Positions 34,961 through 44,303 of a stretch of DNA of 64,000 nucleotides are shown piece by piece (position 1 is the stretch's first letter; each line of letters starts with the position of its first letter). The DNA is from Streptomyces sp. MST-110588 (GTDB lineage: Bacteria; Actinomycetota; Actinomycetes; Streptomycetales; Streptomycetaceae): assembly GCF_022695595.1 (NCBI RefSeq), contig NZ_CP074380.1, positions 4,934,501-4,998,500 on the forward strand, in the 5' to 3' direction. A program made the translations under genes and the position numbers. A model generated the notes under the pieces. The model was not told the origin of the DNA. It did no database searches and saw nothing but the letters and a program-made list of their open reading frames with translations.

Positions 34961-36775
34961 CTAGAAGGTGTAGGCCGGGTTCACCTTCATGCACGCCTTC
35001 TTGTCCTCGCCGTTGAGGGCATCGGCGCTGGCCGGGGCCTTGTTCTCGGGCTTCTTGGGCGCGGGCCTGGAATAGGCCGTGCCGGTGCGCCAGTCGTTGC
35101 CGACGACCAGGCGGATGTGGCCGGCCGAGGAGGATTCCTTGACCGCGTCCTTGGGCAGGCCGAGTTCCTTGGCCAGGGCCAGGGCGTCGCCGCGCTGCTT
35201 CTTGTCCGGGTAGGTGATGGTGGTGTCGGCCTGGGTGGTCAGCTTGCGGTCGGTGCTCGCGGCCGAGAAGCCGAGGGACACGAGCTGCTGCTGGACCGCG
35301 CTCGCGCGGCCCTTGACCGGGCCCTGGACCGTGCTGTTGGTGCCGTTCTGGACGATGACGTCCAGCTTGTCCTTGGGGGTCGTGGGCTTCGGGTCGGCGG
35401 CGGGTTTCTTCTTGCGGTCCTTGCCGTCCAGCGCGGTGTCGTTGCGCAGGAGGGAGAAGGTCTGCTCCGCGTCGCCGGGCTTGGGGAGCACGTACCGCTC
35501 GCCCGGCCCGTACACCCACGGCATCGTGACCATCGTGATCCGCTTGGTCGGCACCCGCTGGAGGTCGCTCGCCAGGTCGTAGAGCTTCTTCACGGTGCCC
35601 AGGTCCTTGTCCACGGTCAGGGCCTTGGTCGCGGCCTCGGCCAGGTCCTGCAACTGGCCGGGGTTGGTGAGCTTGGTGCCGGCCTTGAGCTCACGGACCA
35701 TCGAGTTCATGTACATGTGCTGGGCCTTGGCCCGGCCTATGTCGGTGTTGTCCTCGAAGCCGTAGCGGGTGCGCAGCCACTGGAGGGCCTGGACGCCCTT
35801 GACCGAGTGGGTGCCCTTGGTGAGCTTCAGTCCGCTGCCGTGGCCCTTGCGGTCGCGCGAGTAGATGTTCCTGTCGACGCATACGGGGACGCCGCCGACC
35901 GCGTCGGCCATGTCCACCACACCGGAGAAGTCGACCATCATGAAGTGGTCGATGTAGATGCCGGTGAGCTCCTTCCAGGTGGCGACCGTGCAGCCGGGGC
36001 CGCCGTGCTGGAGCGACTCGTTGATGGGCCCGGTGGTCTGCGGGTAGACCTTGCCGTCCTTGGGGTCGGTGCACTTGGGGATCGGTACGCGGGTGTCGCG
36101 CGGGACCGAGATGACCGACATGTTGCTGCGGTCGGCCGAGACGTGCAGCAGCATCTGTACGTCGGCGAGCGGCTTGCGGTCCGCGTCCTGGCGGGCGCCG
36201 CCCAGCTCGATGTTCTTCGCGCTGTTCCGCCCGTCCGAGCCGAGCAGCAGGATGTTCATCGGGGTCTGTCCGAAGGCGTTGGGCTCCGGCTTCTTCAGCC
36301 CGCCGTCGCCGAGGTCCAGGTCCTCCTTGCGGAGGTTGCTGTTGAGGTGCTCGTAGTAGAGGTATCCGGCGCCGGCCGTCCCGACTATGACGACGGCGAG
36401 CGTGATGGCGCCCCACTTCAGGGCGCGGCGGCCCTTGCGGGGCGGGCGCTGACGGGAACGCCGCCGGGCGCCTCTGCCCGAGGACCCGCCGTCGCCGCCG
36501 TCGGACGGCCCGCCGCCCGCATCCGCGTCCGGGCCCGTGCCCGTACCTGTGCCCGCGCCCGTACCTGTGTCTGCCTGCGCTTTCGTGCCGAACCAGTCGT
36601 CAGCGGCCCCCGAAGCGCCCGAAGCGCCCGAAGCACCGGGAGCTCCGGGAGCGCCCGGGGCGCCGGGGCCTCCGGAGGCGCCGCCCTTGTCGTAAAGGCT
36701 GTCGTCCCAGCCCAGATCCTGGGCCTGGGGCCGACGTCGACGTGGTCTGTCACCACGCACACTGCTCTGCCGCAT
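34961..36775 (-). CDS. LytR-CpsA-Psr family protein 3 with LytR_C domain
   Basis: A 604-aa type II membrane protein. Its 120-residue cytoplasmic part is low-complexity (GAPGAPGAPGASGASGASGA and a Gly-Thr run encoded by hexamer repeats). One helix follows (WGAITLAVVIVGTAGAGYLY), then the LCP domain: NILLLGSDGRNSAKN, VQMLLHVSADRSNMSVISVP, RDTRVPIPKCTD, GPINESLQHGGPGCTVATWK, QWLRTRYGFEDNTDIGRAKA. A LytR_C domain follows (LDVIVQNGTNSTVQGPVKG). A C-terminal ACMKVNPAYTF tail has a lone Cys. The ATG at 36775 has GGGGAG upstream. Confidence 0.93.
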   Translation of the reverse strand: MRQSSVRGDRPRRRRPQAQDLGWDDSLYDKGGASGGPGAPGAPGAPGASGASGASGAADDWFGTKAQADTGTGAGTGTGTGPDADAGGGPSDGGDGGSSGRGARRRSRQRPPRKGRRALKWGAITLAVVIVGTAGAGYLYYEHLNSNLRKEDLDLGDGGLKKPEPNAFGQTPMNILLLGSDGRNSAKNIELGGARQDADRKPLADVQMLLHVSADRSNMSVISVPRDTRVPIPKCTDPKDGKVYPQTTGPINESLQHGGPGCTVATWKELTGIYIDHFMMVDFSGVVDMADAVGGVPVCVDRNIYSRDRKGHGSGLKLTKGTHSVKGVQALQWLRTRYGFEDNTDIGRAKAQHMYMNSMVRELKAGTKLTNPGQLQDLAEAATKALTVDKDLGTVKKLYDLASDLQRVPTKRITMVTMPWVYGPGERYVLPKPGDAEQTFSLLRNDTALDGKDRKKKPAADPKPTTPKDKLDVIVQNGTNSTVQGPVKGRASAVQQQLVSLGFSAASTDRKLTTQADTTITYPDKKQRGDALALAKELGLPKDAVKESSSAGHIRLVVGNDWRTGTAYSRPAPKKPENKAPASADALNGEDKKACMKVNPAYTF

Positions 36776-36957
36776 TGGGCTCTCCCCGTCAGTCGGTGGT
36801 GTACTCGGCGGCCTCGCAGGGCGGCCGGCTCGCGCTCGGTACGGTGGTTCGGGACGTGCTTGTTTTGCTGGGCACAGATGCTCTTGCTCTACTTGCTGTA
36901 CTTGCTCGGTCTACTGGGGTTGGTCTGCCGGTGCCGTTCGTCCGGCTTGCCGCCGCT

Positions 36958-38775
36958 CTACTTGGCACAGATGTTCTTGTCGTCGGCATTGACGTGCTGC
37001 ACCCCGCTCGGGGTCTCGGTCGGCGCCGCGATCGGTACGCCCGGCGCCTTGAAGTCCTTGCCGAGGACGAGCTTCATCGGCACCCGGGGCCCGGCGGCAC
37101 CGGCGGTCTGCTTCAGCGCGCTCTTGGGCAGGCCCATCCATTCGGCCAGCGTGGCGGCCTGATCGGCCTGGTTGGCGGCGTACTCCAGGCGGGTCGCGGC
37201 GAGCTTGACGGTGGCGTTGCCGGCGTTGGTGGACAGCTTCGCGGCCTTGCCGTTCTGCAGCCAGTCCACGGTCAACTGGGCGGCGCCGATCGGCCCGCCT
37301 CCGTTGCTGACGTCGACCCGTACCTTGTCCGCGGGCGCCTTCGGCACCGCCTTGCCGTCCTTGCCGCCCTTCCCCTTGGCCTTCTTGCCCTTGCCCTTGG
37401 CCAGGGAGTGGTCGGCCTTGATCATCCGGAACAGCGGCTCGGCCTTGGCCTGGTTCAGGATGACGGTCGCCTTGTCCTTGGGGTTGTCCAGCACGGGCAC
37501 GGTGGCGAAGGTGATCTTCTTGATGTCGACCCGGCTGAGGTCCTTGGCCAGGTCCATCAGCTTCTTCGCGCTGCCGATACCGGTGTCGACGGTCAGCGCC
37601 TTGGTCGCGGCGTTGCTCAGCTTCCACAGCTTGCCGAGGTCGGTGAGGGTGTCGTCGGACTTCATCTTGCGCACCATCGAGCTGAGGAACTGCTGCTGGA
37701 GCTCGATACGGCTCAGGTCGCTGCCGGTGCCGACGGCGTGCCGGGTCCGTACGAACGCCAGTGCCTGCTCGCCCTTGACGATGTGCTTGCCCCGCTTGAG
37801 CTTCAGGTGCGACTTGGGGTCGTCGATGTCCTTGGCCGCACACACCTCGACGCCGTCCACCGCCTCCGACAGCTCCTTGACCGCGTTGAAGTCGGCCATC
37901 ATGAAGTGGTTGATCTCCAGGCCGGTCAGCTTCTCCACGGTGCGCCAGGTGCAGCCGGGGTCGCGGTTGTCCTGGCCCAGGCTGGTGTTGAAGCGGACGC
38001 CCTGACGGCCCGGGATGGTCTTGGTGGAGCCGTCCGCCTGCTTGGTCGGGCAGTCCGGGATGTCGGTGATCATGTCGCGGGGGATGCTCAGGGCGGTGGC
38101 GTTGGTGCGGTCCCGGGAGACGTGCATCAGGATCGTGGTGTCGGCGTGGCCGACGCTGCCGGCGTCCCCGTACCCCTGGTTTCCCTTGCCCTTCCGGGCG
38201 TCCGTACCGATGATCAGGATGTTGACCGGGCCGTCGGTGACCGCGTCGTTCTCCTCGCCGACGTCCACCTTGGAGATGTTGCCGTTGAGGTGCTGGTAGA
38301 CGAAGTACAGCCCGCCGCAGCCCACGACGAGCACAAAGCCGAGCGTGCCGGCGGTCCAGTAGAGCGCCTTCTTCTTGCCGGACTTCTTCGGCTTGGGCTT
38401 GCGGCGGCTGGTGGGGCCGCGCGGCGGGCCGTCGCCGGAGCCGCGGGCGGCGTCGGCCGGGCCGCCAGGGGCCGACGGGCGGCGCGCGGCCCGGCGGTTG
38501 CGCTGGACCGGCAGCTCACGGGTGTCGGTGTCCTGGACCGGCTCCCGGGCGGGTGCCCGGCCGCTGCCCGGCGCGTCCCCCGCGCCGGGGGACGGGGGTC
38601 CCGTACGGCCCGAGGACGGGGACCGGGGCGGGGCCGGCTGGGACGGCCGGGCCGGCTGGGGCGCCGGATGACCGGCGGGGTCCAGCCGCAGCTCGTAATT
38701 GCCGGTGTCCGGGTTGAACACCCACTGATCGGCGGGATCGATCTCGTCCCCTCGCCCACGGCCTTGCGCATCCAC
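36958..38775 (-). CDS. LytR-CpsA-Psr family protein 4 with LytR_C domain
   Basis: A 605-aa type II membrane protein. The cytoplasmic 135 residues open with WVFNPDTGNYELRLDP, a short motif repeated in many Streptomyces LCP proteins, then a Pro/Arg-rich tract and a Lys cluster (KPKPKKSGKKK). One helix and the LCP domain follow: NILIIGTDARKGKGNQGYGD, HADTTILMHVSRDRTNATAL, SIPRDMITDIPDC, FVRTRHAVGTGSDLSRIELQ. The LytR_C domain reads VRVDVSNGGGPIGAAQLTVD. A Lys/Gly stretch (KGKGKKAKGKGGKDGK) links the two. The GTG at 38775 is the start, with GGAGG 12 bases or AAGG 5 bases upstream. It is next to copies 3 and 5 on the same strand. Confidence 0.92.
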   Translation of the reverse strand: MDAQGRGRGDEIDPADQWVFNPDTGNYELRLDPAGHPAPQPARPSQPAPPRSPSSGRTGPPSPGAGDAPGSGRAPAREPVQDTDTRELPVQRNRRAARRPSAPGGPADAARGSGDGPPRGPTSRRKPKPKKSGKKKALYWTAGTLGFVLVVGCGGLYFVYQHLNGNISKVDVGEENDAVTDGPVNILIIGTDARKGKGNQGYGDAGSVGHADTTILMHVSRDRTNATALSIPRDMITDIPDCPTKQADGSTKTIPGRQGVRFNTSLGQDNRDPGCTWRTVEKLTGLEINHFMMADFNAVKELSEAVDGVEVCAAKDIDDPKSHLKLKRGKHIVKGEQALAFVRTRHAVGTGSDLSRIELQQQFLSSMVRKMKSDDTLTDLGKLWKLSNAATKALTVDTGIGSAKKLMDLAKDLSRVDIKKITFATVPVLDNPKDKATVILNQAKAEPLFRMIKADHSLAKGKGKKAKGKGGKDGKAVPKAPADKVRVDVSNGGGPIGAAQLTVDWLQNGKAAKLSTNAGNATVKLAATRLEYAANQADQAATLAEWMGLPKSALKQTAGAAGPRVPMKLVLGKDFKAPGVPIAAPTETPSGVQHVNADDKNICAK

Positions 38776-38994
38776 GGTGCCTTGAGTCCTCCGTCGGTGC
38801 CACGCGGCGCCTCCCCCTCAAGGCGCTCGGTCGGTCGATTGTGCAATGCGCGGTCAGCGTGGTCGTGCGGACCGGATCGCTCACACTATCCGCCCAGTTC
38901 AGCGCCGGGCGACGCCCGTGACAAATTCCACTCCCCTACAACTGGGCAATCCACCCCAACCTTTCGAGTCGATGAGCGTACCTTTACGAGGCTT

Positions 38995-40290
38995 TTATTC
39001 GCAGATTCCGCGTTCTGCGGTGGTTCCCCGGAACGTCGGGGCCGACGGGGAGGGTTCGGGAGAACCCGTTACGTGGCGATTCTTCCCGTCCTGCTGCTTC
39101 GCGTCCCGGTTCTTTCCGTCCTGCCCATTGTCGTCCTGCTTCTTCCCGTCCTGGGCCGGATCATCGTAGTCCGCGGTGTTGTCCGGGTCGCGGGAGCCGT
39201 CCGTGGGGGCCGGCCGGACCACCACCGGACGGTCCTTGCGCAACTGCTCGAAGAGCCGGCCGGCGGCCGGCTGCACCAGCTCGTCACGGTTGGCGTCGTA
39301 GCGGTACGCCTGCCGCGGCACGGTCAGGAACTGCACCTTGTCGGCCGGGATGTCGCGCATGCCCCGTACGAGCTCGTACAGGTCCTTCAGTGACGCCAGG
39401 CCCGGGTCCGTGGTGAGCGAACTGGTCGCCGCGTCCAGCACCGGGAAGAGCCGTCCCGGGTTGAGCAGCACGCCGTTGCTGCGGATCTTCTTCACCAACT
39501 GGCCCAGGAACTGCTGCTGCCGCTCTATCCGCTGCGTGTCGCTGCCGTTGCCCAGGCTCTTGCGGGCGCGTACGTAGCCGAGCGCGTCCTCGCCGTGCAG
39601 CGTCTGGCGGCCGGCCGGCAGCACCAGGTGGGCGGCCTTGTCGTTGACGGGCTTGGTCAGGCACACCTCGACGCCGTCCACCGCGTCCACCATCCTCTTG
39701 AACCCGACGAAGTCCACGATCATGTGGTGGTCGATGCGGATCCCGGTCATCTTCTCGACCGTACGGATCGTGCAGGCGGCCCCCGCGAACTCGAAGGACC
39801 AGTTGAACTGGACGTGCTGCGGCCGGACCCGCTGCCCGTCCGTCCGCTTGCAGGCCGGCACCTCCACCATCAGGTCACGCGGGATGCTGACGGCGGTGGC
39901 GCTCTTCCGGTCCGCCGCCAGGTGCAGCAGGATCGTGGTGTCCGAGCGCTGGGTGCCGCTGTCCTGGCCGTACTGGTCGTTGCCCTTGCCGCCGCCCCGG
40001 TTGTCCGAGCCGATGAGCAGGATGTTCTGTGCGTCGGTGGGCTCGGCGGGGGGCCGCTGCGCCTCGTACCGCTCCAGCTCGTTCTCCGTGGCGGCATCGG
40101 TACGGATGTTGCCGTCGAGCTTGTTGTAGACGAGCCAGCCCGCTCCCGCACCGGCCAGGATCACGACGGAGGCACCCAGCGCGGTCCAGCGCAGCCATCG
40201 TCGCTTGCGCCGGGGTACGGCGGCGGGTTCCTGAGCGTCGGTGTCGGCGTCGGAAGGGGCCTTGGGGCTCTCGGTCACGTATGCGTCCAT
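38995..40290 (-). CDS. LytR-CpsA-Psr family protein 5
   Basis: A 431-aa type II membrane protein with a short cytoplasmic part of 33 residues and helix WTALGASVVILAGAGAGWLV. LCP motifs are NILLIGSDNRGGGKGNDQYG, RSDTTILLHLAADRKSATAV, SIPRDLMVEVPAC, CTIRTVEKMTGIRIDHHMIV and YVRARKSLGNGSDTQRIERQ. There is no LytR_C domain. Instead the C-terminus is a charged Asp/Lys/Gln repeat (QDGKKQDDNGQDGKNRDAKQ). The ATG at 40290 is used; a GTG four codons on is also possible. It is the first of three tandem leftward LCP genes. Confidence 0.92.
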   Translation of the reverse strand: MDAYVTESPKAPSDADTDAQEPAAVPRRKRRWLRWTALGASVVILAGAGAGWLVYNKLDGNIRTDAATENELERYEAQRPPAEPTDAQNILLIGSDNRGGGKGNDQYGQDSGTQRSDTTILLHLAADRKSATAVSIPRDLMVEVPACKRTDGQRVRPQHVQFNWSFEFAGAACTIRTVEKMTGIRIDHHMIVDFVGFKRMVDAVDGVEVCLTKPVNDKAAHLVLPAGRQTLHGEDALGYVRARKSLGNGSDTQRIERQQQFLGQLVKKIRSNGVLLNPGRLFPVLDAATSSLTTDPGLASLKDLYELVRGMRDIPADKVQFLTVPRQAYRYDANRDELVQPAAGRLFEQLRKDRPVVVRPAPTDGSRDPDNTADYDDPAQDGKKQDDNGQDGKNRDAKQQDGKNRHVTGSPEPSPSAPTFRGTTAERGICE

Positions 40291-40557
40291 CCCTCGCGGA
40301 GTCGGTGTCGCGCCCGCACGGGGGCCTCCGGTCGAACAGGCAGACGTGCGAATGCCGCGCTTGGTTGTGTGTTCTCCCAGATCATGACCGCGGGATCTGT
40401 GGGGGACGGCTTCGCCGGGCGGACCCTGCGCCGGACGGGGGAGGGCGCCGGGGCGCGGGAGGGCGGCGGAGGGGGGCGCCGCCGTGCCGGTGTCCGCGCA
40501 TGTCAGTCCGTCAGCGCGGCGTCTTCGTACGGGCGCAGGAGCCGCAGCGGCGCCGCT

Positions 40558-41310
40558 TCACACCGCGGTGTGGGTGACCCGCTCGCTCTCCTGACGCTTG
40601 GTCAGCCCGGCCGCGTCCAGTTGCCCGAGGTGGCGGCAGAGCACCACCGACCCGCCGGCGGCCAGCGGCGCCAGCAGCCCGGCCGAGAGCCCCTCCCACG
40701 TGTCGTACGGCAGGCCGGACAGCAGCCGCGAGCCCTGGGTGAGCCCGAGCCGGGCGGCGTCCGCGCGGGCCTGCTCCACCACCTGGCTCCCCGTCAGTTC
40801 CCGGCCCTCGACGGCCAGCGCGGGCTCGTCCGGGTCCACGGGCGCGTACGGCGCGAAGCGGTCGCCCTGGCTCGGCACCTCCACCGCGTAGTCCGCGAAG
40901 CCCTGCGGCGGCTGCGGGAACCGGCCGCCCAGCGGGCGCAGTGCCAGCGCCACCCGCTCGCCCGTGCAGGCGCGGGCCTCCTCCAGCGTGTCCGGGCCGC
41001 TGACGACGACGTCGGCGGGTGCGCTCGGGCCGCCGATCTGCGCGACCACGCCCACCGAGGAGCACGCCAGCAGCCACACCGCGGTCTGCCAGTGGGCGGG
41101 CAGCAGCAGGGCGAGGCGGTCGCCGGGGCCGGCCGCGAGGTCTCCCTGGAGGTAGTTGGCGGTCTTCGCCACCCAATTGGCGAAAGTGGCCACGGACAGT
41201 TCCACGCGTTCACCGGTGGCATCGTCGTAGAAGGTCACGAGCGGGCGGGCCGGGTCCGCGGCGAGCGCGGAACGCAGCAGGTCGGCGGGGGTGCGATCGG
41301 TGGCGTTCAT
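40558..41310 (-). CDS. TIGR03089-family protein
   Basis: A 250-aa protein resembling the N-terminal part of AMP-binding (adenylate-forming) enzymes: TPADLLRSALAADPARPLVT, FYDDATGERVELSVATFANW, GDRLALLLPAHWQTAVWLLA. It lacks the adenylation signature and C-terminal domain, as usual for the TIGR03089 family, so it is probably not an active ligase. It usually sits beside LCP genes in Actinobacteria. The ATG at 41310 is preferred over the adjacent GTG at 41313. It is divergent from the amidase gene. Confidence 0.85.
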   Translation of the reverse strand: MNATDRTPADLLRSALAADPARPLVTFYDDATGERVELSVATFANWVAKTANYLQGDLAAGPGDRLALLLPAHWQTAVWLLACSSVGVVAQIGGPSAPADVVVSGPDTLEEARACTGERVALALRPLGGRFPQPPQGFADYAVEVPSQGDRFAPYAPVDPDEPALAVEGRELTGSQVVEQARADAARLGLTQGSRLLSGLPYDTWEGLSAGLLAPLAAGGSVVLCRHLGQLDAAGLTKRQESERVTHTAV

Positions 41311-41438
41311 CACTGTCAGAGTACGCGCGCGGCCCTGCCGCCAACCGGTCGGGCGGAGGTGCGCCGAGCGCCGCCGCGCCCGACACGCCGTCAGGCGTCG
41401 GTTGGCAGGCGCCGAGCTATATGTCCACGATTTGCATT

Positions 41439-43055
41439 ATGCGTGCCTTTTTCGCTTCCTCGCTCGGCGTCGCGTGCACCGCCGCCCTCGTTCTCCCGCT
41501 CGCCCTCCCGGCCGGGGCGGACGCCGCCGGGGACGCCGGTGCGCCGGCTCCCGGGGTCACCGCACCCGCCCGGCCCGCCGCCTCTGCCCTGCCCGTCGTG
41601 TCCGCCCTGCCCGCCGCGCCCGCCGCACCGGCCGGACTCCCGGGCAGCACCCGGTCCCTGCCGCTGGTCCCCCTGGGGCCCGGCGTCCGCGGCGCAGTGC
41701 CCGGCACCCGGGGCCTGTCCGCCCGGAACACCGAGCCGTTCTCGCTGGTGGGAGTCGTCTGGGACGATCCCGGCGCCGATCTGCGCGGTCGCGTCCAGGT
41801 CCGTACGCGGGCCTCGGACACCGCTGTCTGGTCCCACTGGCAGGACCTCCAGACGCACGACGAGGACGCTCCCGACCCGGACAGCGCCGAAGGGCGGGGC
41901 AGCGCGGTACGGGGCAGCACCGCGCCCCTGTGGGTCGGCGCGTCCGACGCCGTACAGGTACGTGTCTCACCGGAGGCCGGATCACCGCGGGCTGAATCAC
42001 TGCGGGCTGAATCACCGCAAGGCGGATCACCGCAGGCCGGCTCGCCGGAGGCCGGATCACCGGACCGGGCCGGTTCCGCGCGGTCCGGCGGGCGCGCCCG
42101 AGCCCGCGCCGCGCTCCCGGACGGGCTGCGCCTGGAACTCGTGGACCCGGGTGGCGCCCCGCCGCCCGCACCGGCGCCGGACCCGCGCGCCGGACGGACC
42201 TCCGAACGGACCTTGGGACGGCCGGCCGACCAGGGGCCGGCCGGGACGCCGGCCCCCGCACATACGCACGGGTCGTGGCTGTTCGACCACGTGGCGAAGA
42301 CCGGGGCCGAGGCGCTGTCGGACATCAGCGGCATCCTGGGGCTCCCTCAGTCATCGCACGGCCCAAGGGACGACGGCCCACGGGACGACGGGCCCCCTAC
42401 GGGCAGCTCGTCCACCGGGGACGGCGACCCGGGCAGGCCCCAGGAGCAGACCGGCGTCCGGCCGCCGCGGATCGTCTCCCGGGCAGGCTGGGGCGCCGAT
42501 GAGTCCCTGCGCGAGAAGGGCTACGTCTACACCGGCAACATCCGGGCCGCCTTCATCCACCACAGTGCCACCGGCAGCAACTACCGGTGCTCCCAGTCCC
42601 CTTCGGTCATCCGCAGTATCTACCGCTACCACGTCAAGAGCAGTGGCTGGCGCGACCTGGGCTACAACTTCCTCGTGGACAAATGCGGCACCGTCTACGA
42701 AGGCCGGGCGGGCGGCGTTGCCAAGCCCGTGCTGGGTGCGCACACTCTCGGTTTCAACGCCAACAGCATGGGCATCGCTGTTCTCGGTACGTACACCCGC
42801 ACGAGTCCGCCGAAGGCCGCCCTCAACGCCCTGGCCCGGCTGACCGCGTGGAAGCTCGGCCTGTCCAACGTCGATCCGCGGGGCGCCACCCGGCTGGTCT
42901 CCGACGGCGGCACCCGGTACAAGAAGGGCGCCAAGGTCAAGATGCGCGTCATCTCGGGCCACCGGGACGCCTACGCCACCGACTGCCCCGGGCGCCGCCT
43001 GTACAACAAGCTCGGCACCGTACGCAGCACCGCGGCCCGCTACCAGGGCCGCTGA
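41439..43055 (+). CDS. Secreted peptidoglycan-recognition-type N-acetylmuramoyl-L-alanine amidase
   Basis: A 538-aa exported wall hydrolase. A signal peptide (MRAFFASSLGVACTAALVLP) is followed by a beta domain with VGVVWDDPGADLRGRVQVRT. A 120-residue low-complexity linker comes next, then the Amidase_2/PGRP domain: AFIHHSATGSNYRCSQ (Zn His), YRYHVKSSGWRDLGYNFLVD, GAHTLGFNANSMGIAVLGTY and VISGHRDAYATDCPG (Zn His and Cys). It would cut the bond between MurNAc and L-Ala. The ATG at 41439 gives a compact signal peptide; the in-frame ATG at 41421 is also possible. No strong ribosome site is seen. Confidence 0.9.
   Translation: MRAFFASSLGVACTAALVLPLALPAGADAAGDAGAPAPGVTAPARPAASALPVVSALPAAPAAPAGLPGSTRSLPLVPLGPGVRGAVPGTRGLSARNTEPFSLVGVVWDDPGADLRGRVQVRTRASDTAVWSHWQDLQTHDEDAPDPDSAEGRGSAVRGSTAPLWVGASDAVQVRVSPEAGSPRAESLRAESPQGGSPQAGSPEAGSPDRAGSARSGGRARARAALPDGLRLELVDPGGAPPPAPAPDPRAGRTSERTLGRPADQGPAGTPAPAHTHGSWLFDHVAKTGAEALSDISGILGLPQSSHGPRDDGPRDDGPPTGSSSTGDGDPGRPQEQTGVRPPRIVSRAGWGADESLREKGYVYTGNIRAAFIHHSATGSNYRCSQSPSVIRSIYRYHVKSSGWRDLGYNFLVDKCGTVYEGRAGGVAKPVLGAHTLGFNANSMGIAVLGTYTRTSPPKAALNALARLTAWKLGLSNVDPRGATRLVSDGGTRYKKGAKVKMRVISGHRDAYATDCPGRRLYNKLGTVRSTAARYQGR
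41979..42068 (+). repeat. 15-bp in-frame repeat in the amidase linker, 6 copies
   Basis: Six imperfect 15-bp units (GGATCACCGCGGGCT and variants) encode the five-residue unit Gly/Glu-Ser-Pro/Leu-x-Ala. This gives the linker between the amidase N-terminal and catalytic domains, and its length is likely variable between strains. Confidence 0.85.
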
Positions 43056-43129
43056 GAGTCCGTTCGCCACGATCTGCCTACACTGGTCCGCCGATCCGGC
43101 CGACCCCAGCAGGAAGCAGAGTAGACAAG

Positions 43130-44212
43130 GTGACTGAAGCGATCCTCCTGGTCGGCGGCAAGGGCACCAGACTGCGCCCGCTGACGGTGCACACGCCCAA
43201 GCCCATGGTCCCGGCGGCCGGCGTGCCCTTCCTCACGCACCAGTTGGCCCGCGCCCGCGCCGCCGGCGTCGAGCACATCGTGCTTGCCACCTCCTACCTG
43301 GCCGAGGTCTTCGAGCCGTACTTCGGCGACGGGTCGGCGCTGGGGCTGCACCTGGAGTACGTCACCGAGGAGGAGCCGCTGGGCACCGGCGGCGCCATCC
43401 GCAACGTCGCCTCCCGGCTGCGGTCCGCTCCCGGCGACCCGGTGCTGATCTTCAACGGGGACATCCTCACCGGCCTGGACATCGAGGCATTGGTGGACAC
43501 CCACCGCACCACCGGCGCCGACGTCTCCCTGCACCTGACCCGGGTGGCGGACCCGCGCGCCTTCGGCCTGGTCCCCACCGACCCGTCCGGCCGGGTCACC
43601 GCCTTCCTGGAAAAGCCCCAGACACCCGAGGAGATCGTCACCGACCAGATCAACGCCGGCGCGTACGTCTTCAACCGTTCGGTGATCGACACCATCCCGG
43701 CCGGCCGCCCGGTCTCCGTGGAGCGGGAGACCTTCCCCGGGCTGCTGGCCGACGGCGCCCACCTCCAGGGCATGGTCGACTCCACCTACTGGCTGGACCT
43801 GGGCACCCCGCACGCCTTCGTACGCGGCTCCGCCGACCTGGTCCTGGGCCGCGCCCCGTCCCCGGCCGTACCCGGCCGCTGCGGCGACCGCCTGGTCATG
43901 GACGGAGCCGATGTCGCGCCGGACGCCAAGCTCTCGGGCGGTACGGCGGTCGGCGCGGGCGCGGTGATCGGCTCCGGCGCGCGCGTCGAGGGCAGTACGG
44001 TCCTGGACGGGGCGGTCGTCGAGGCGGGCGCCCATGTGCAGGACTCCCTGGTCGGCGCGGGGGCGCGCATCGGGGCCCGCACGGTCCTGGAGGGCGCGGT
44101 GATCGGGGACGGCGCGGTCATCGGCGCCGACAACGAGCTGCGGGACGGTGTGCGGGTGTGGTGCGGCGCACAGATCCCGGCGGGCGCGGTGCGCTTCTCC
44201 TCCGACCAGTAG
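43130..44212 (+). CDS. Mannose-1-phosphate guanylyltransferase (NDP-sugar pyrophosphorylase)
   Basis: A 360-aa enzyme joining mannose-1-phosphate and GTP to GDP-mannose. The nucleotidyltransferase signature VGGKGTRLRPLTVHTPKPMV is at the start; LIFNGDILTGLDI and FLEKPQTPEE follow. The last 110 residues are a left-handed beta-helix of hexapeptide repeats (GAVIGSGARVEGSTVLDGAV). Substrate choice is inferred from linkage to manB and manA; dTDP- or UDP-sugar use is possible. The GTG at 43130 starts MTEAILLVGG. Confidence 0.88.
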   Translation: MTEAILLVGGKGTRLRPLTVHTPKPMVPAAGVPFLTHQLARARAAGVEHIVLATSYLAEVFEPYFGDGSALGLHLEYVTEEEPLGTGGAIRNVASRLRSAPGDPVLIFNGDILTGLDIEALVDTHRTTGADVSLHLTRVADPRAFGLVPTDPSGRVTAFLEKPQTPEEIVTDQINAGAYVFNRSVIDTIPAGRPVSVERETFPGLLADGAHLQGMVDSTYWLDLGTPHAFVRGSADLVLGRAPSPAVPGRCGDRLVMDGADVAPDAKLSGGTAVGAGAVIGSGARVEGSTVLDGAVVEAGAHVQDSLVGAGARIGARTVLEGAVIGDGAVIGADNELRDGVRVWCGAQIPAGAVRFSSDQ

Positions 44213-44303
44213 GGCCTACCGGCCGGTCGTGGGGAGCCGCCCCCGGCCGGCCGCGGGAAGGCAGCTCCGGCCGGTTGCCGGTGGCATCGCCTACCCTGTC
44301 CGG

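Noticed and set aside
36742..39393. An 883-codon plus-strand frame opposite LCP 4
   Set aside because: Antisense shadow of a conserved LCP gene with full catalytic motifs on the other strand.
41979..42068. Possible non-coding repeat or recombination site
   Set aside because: Unit is 15 bp, in frame, and encodes a linker inside an amidase with intact flanking domains.
39595..42843. A 1082-codon plus-strand frame opposite LCP 5 and TIGR03089
   Set aside because: Antisense shadow. It starts and ends inside unrelated genes on both strands and has no recognisable fold.
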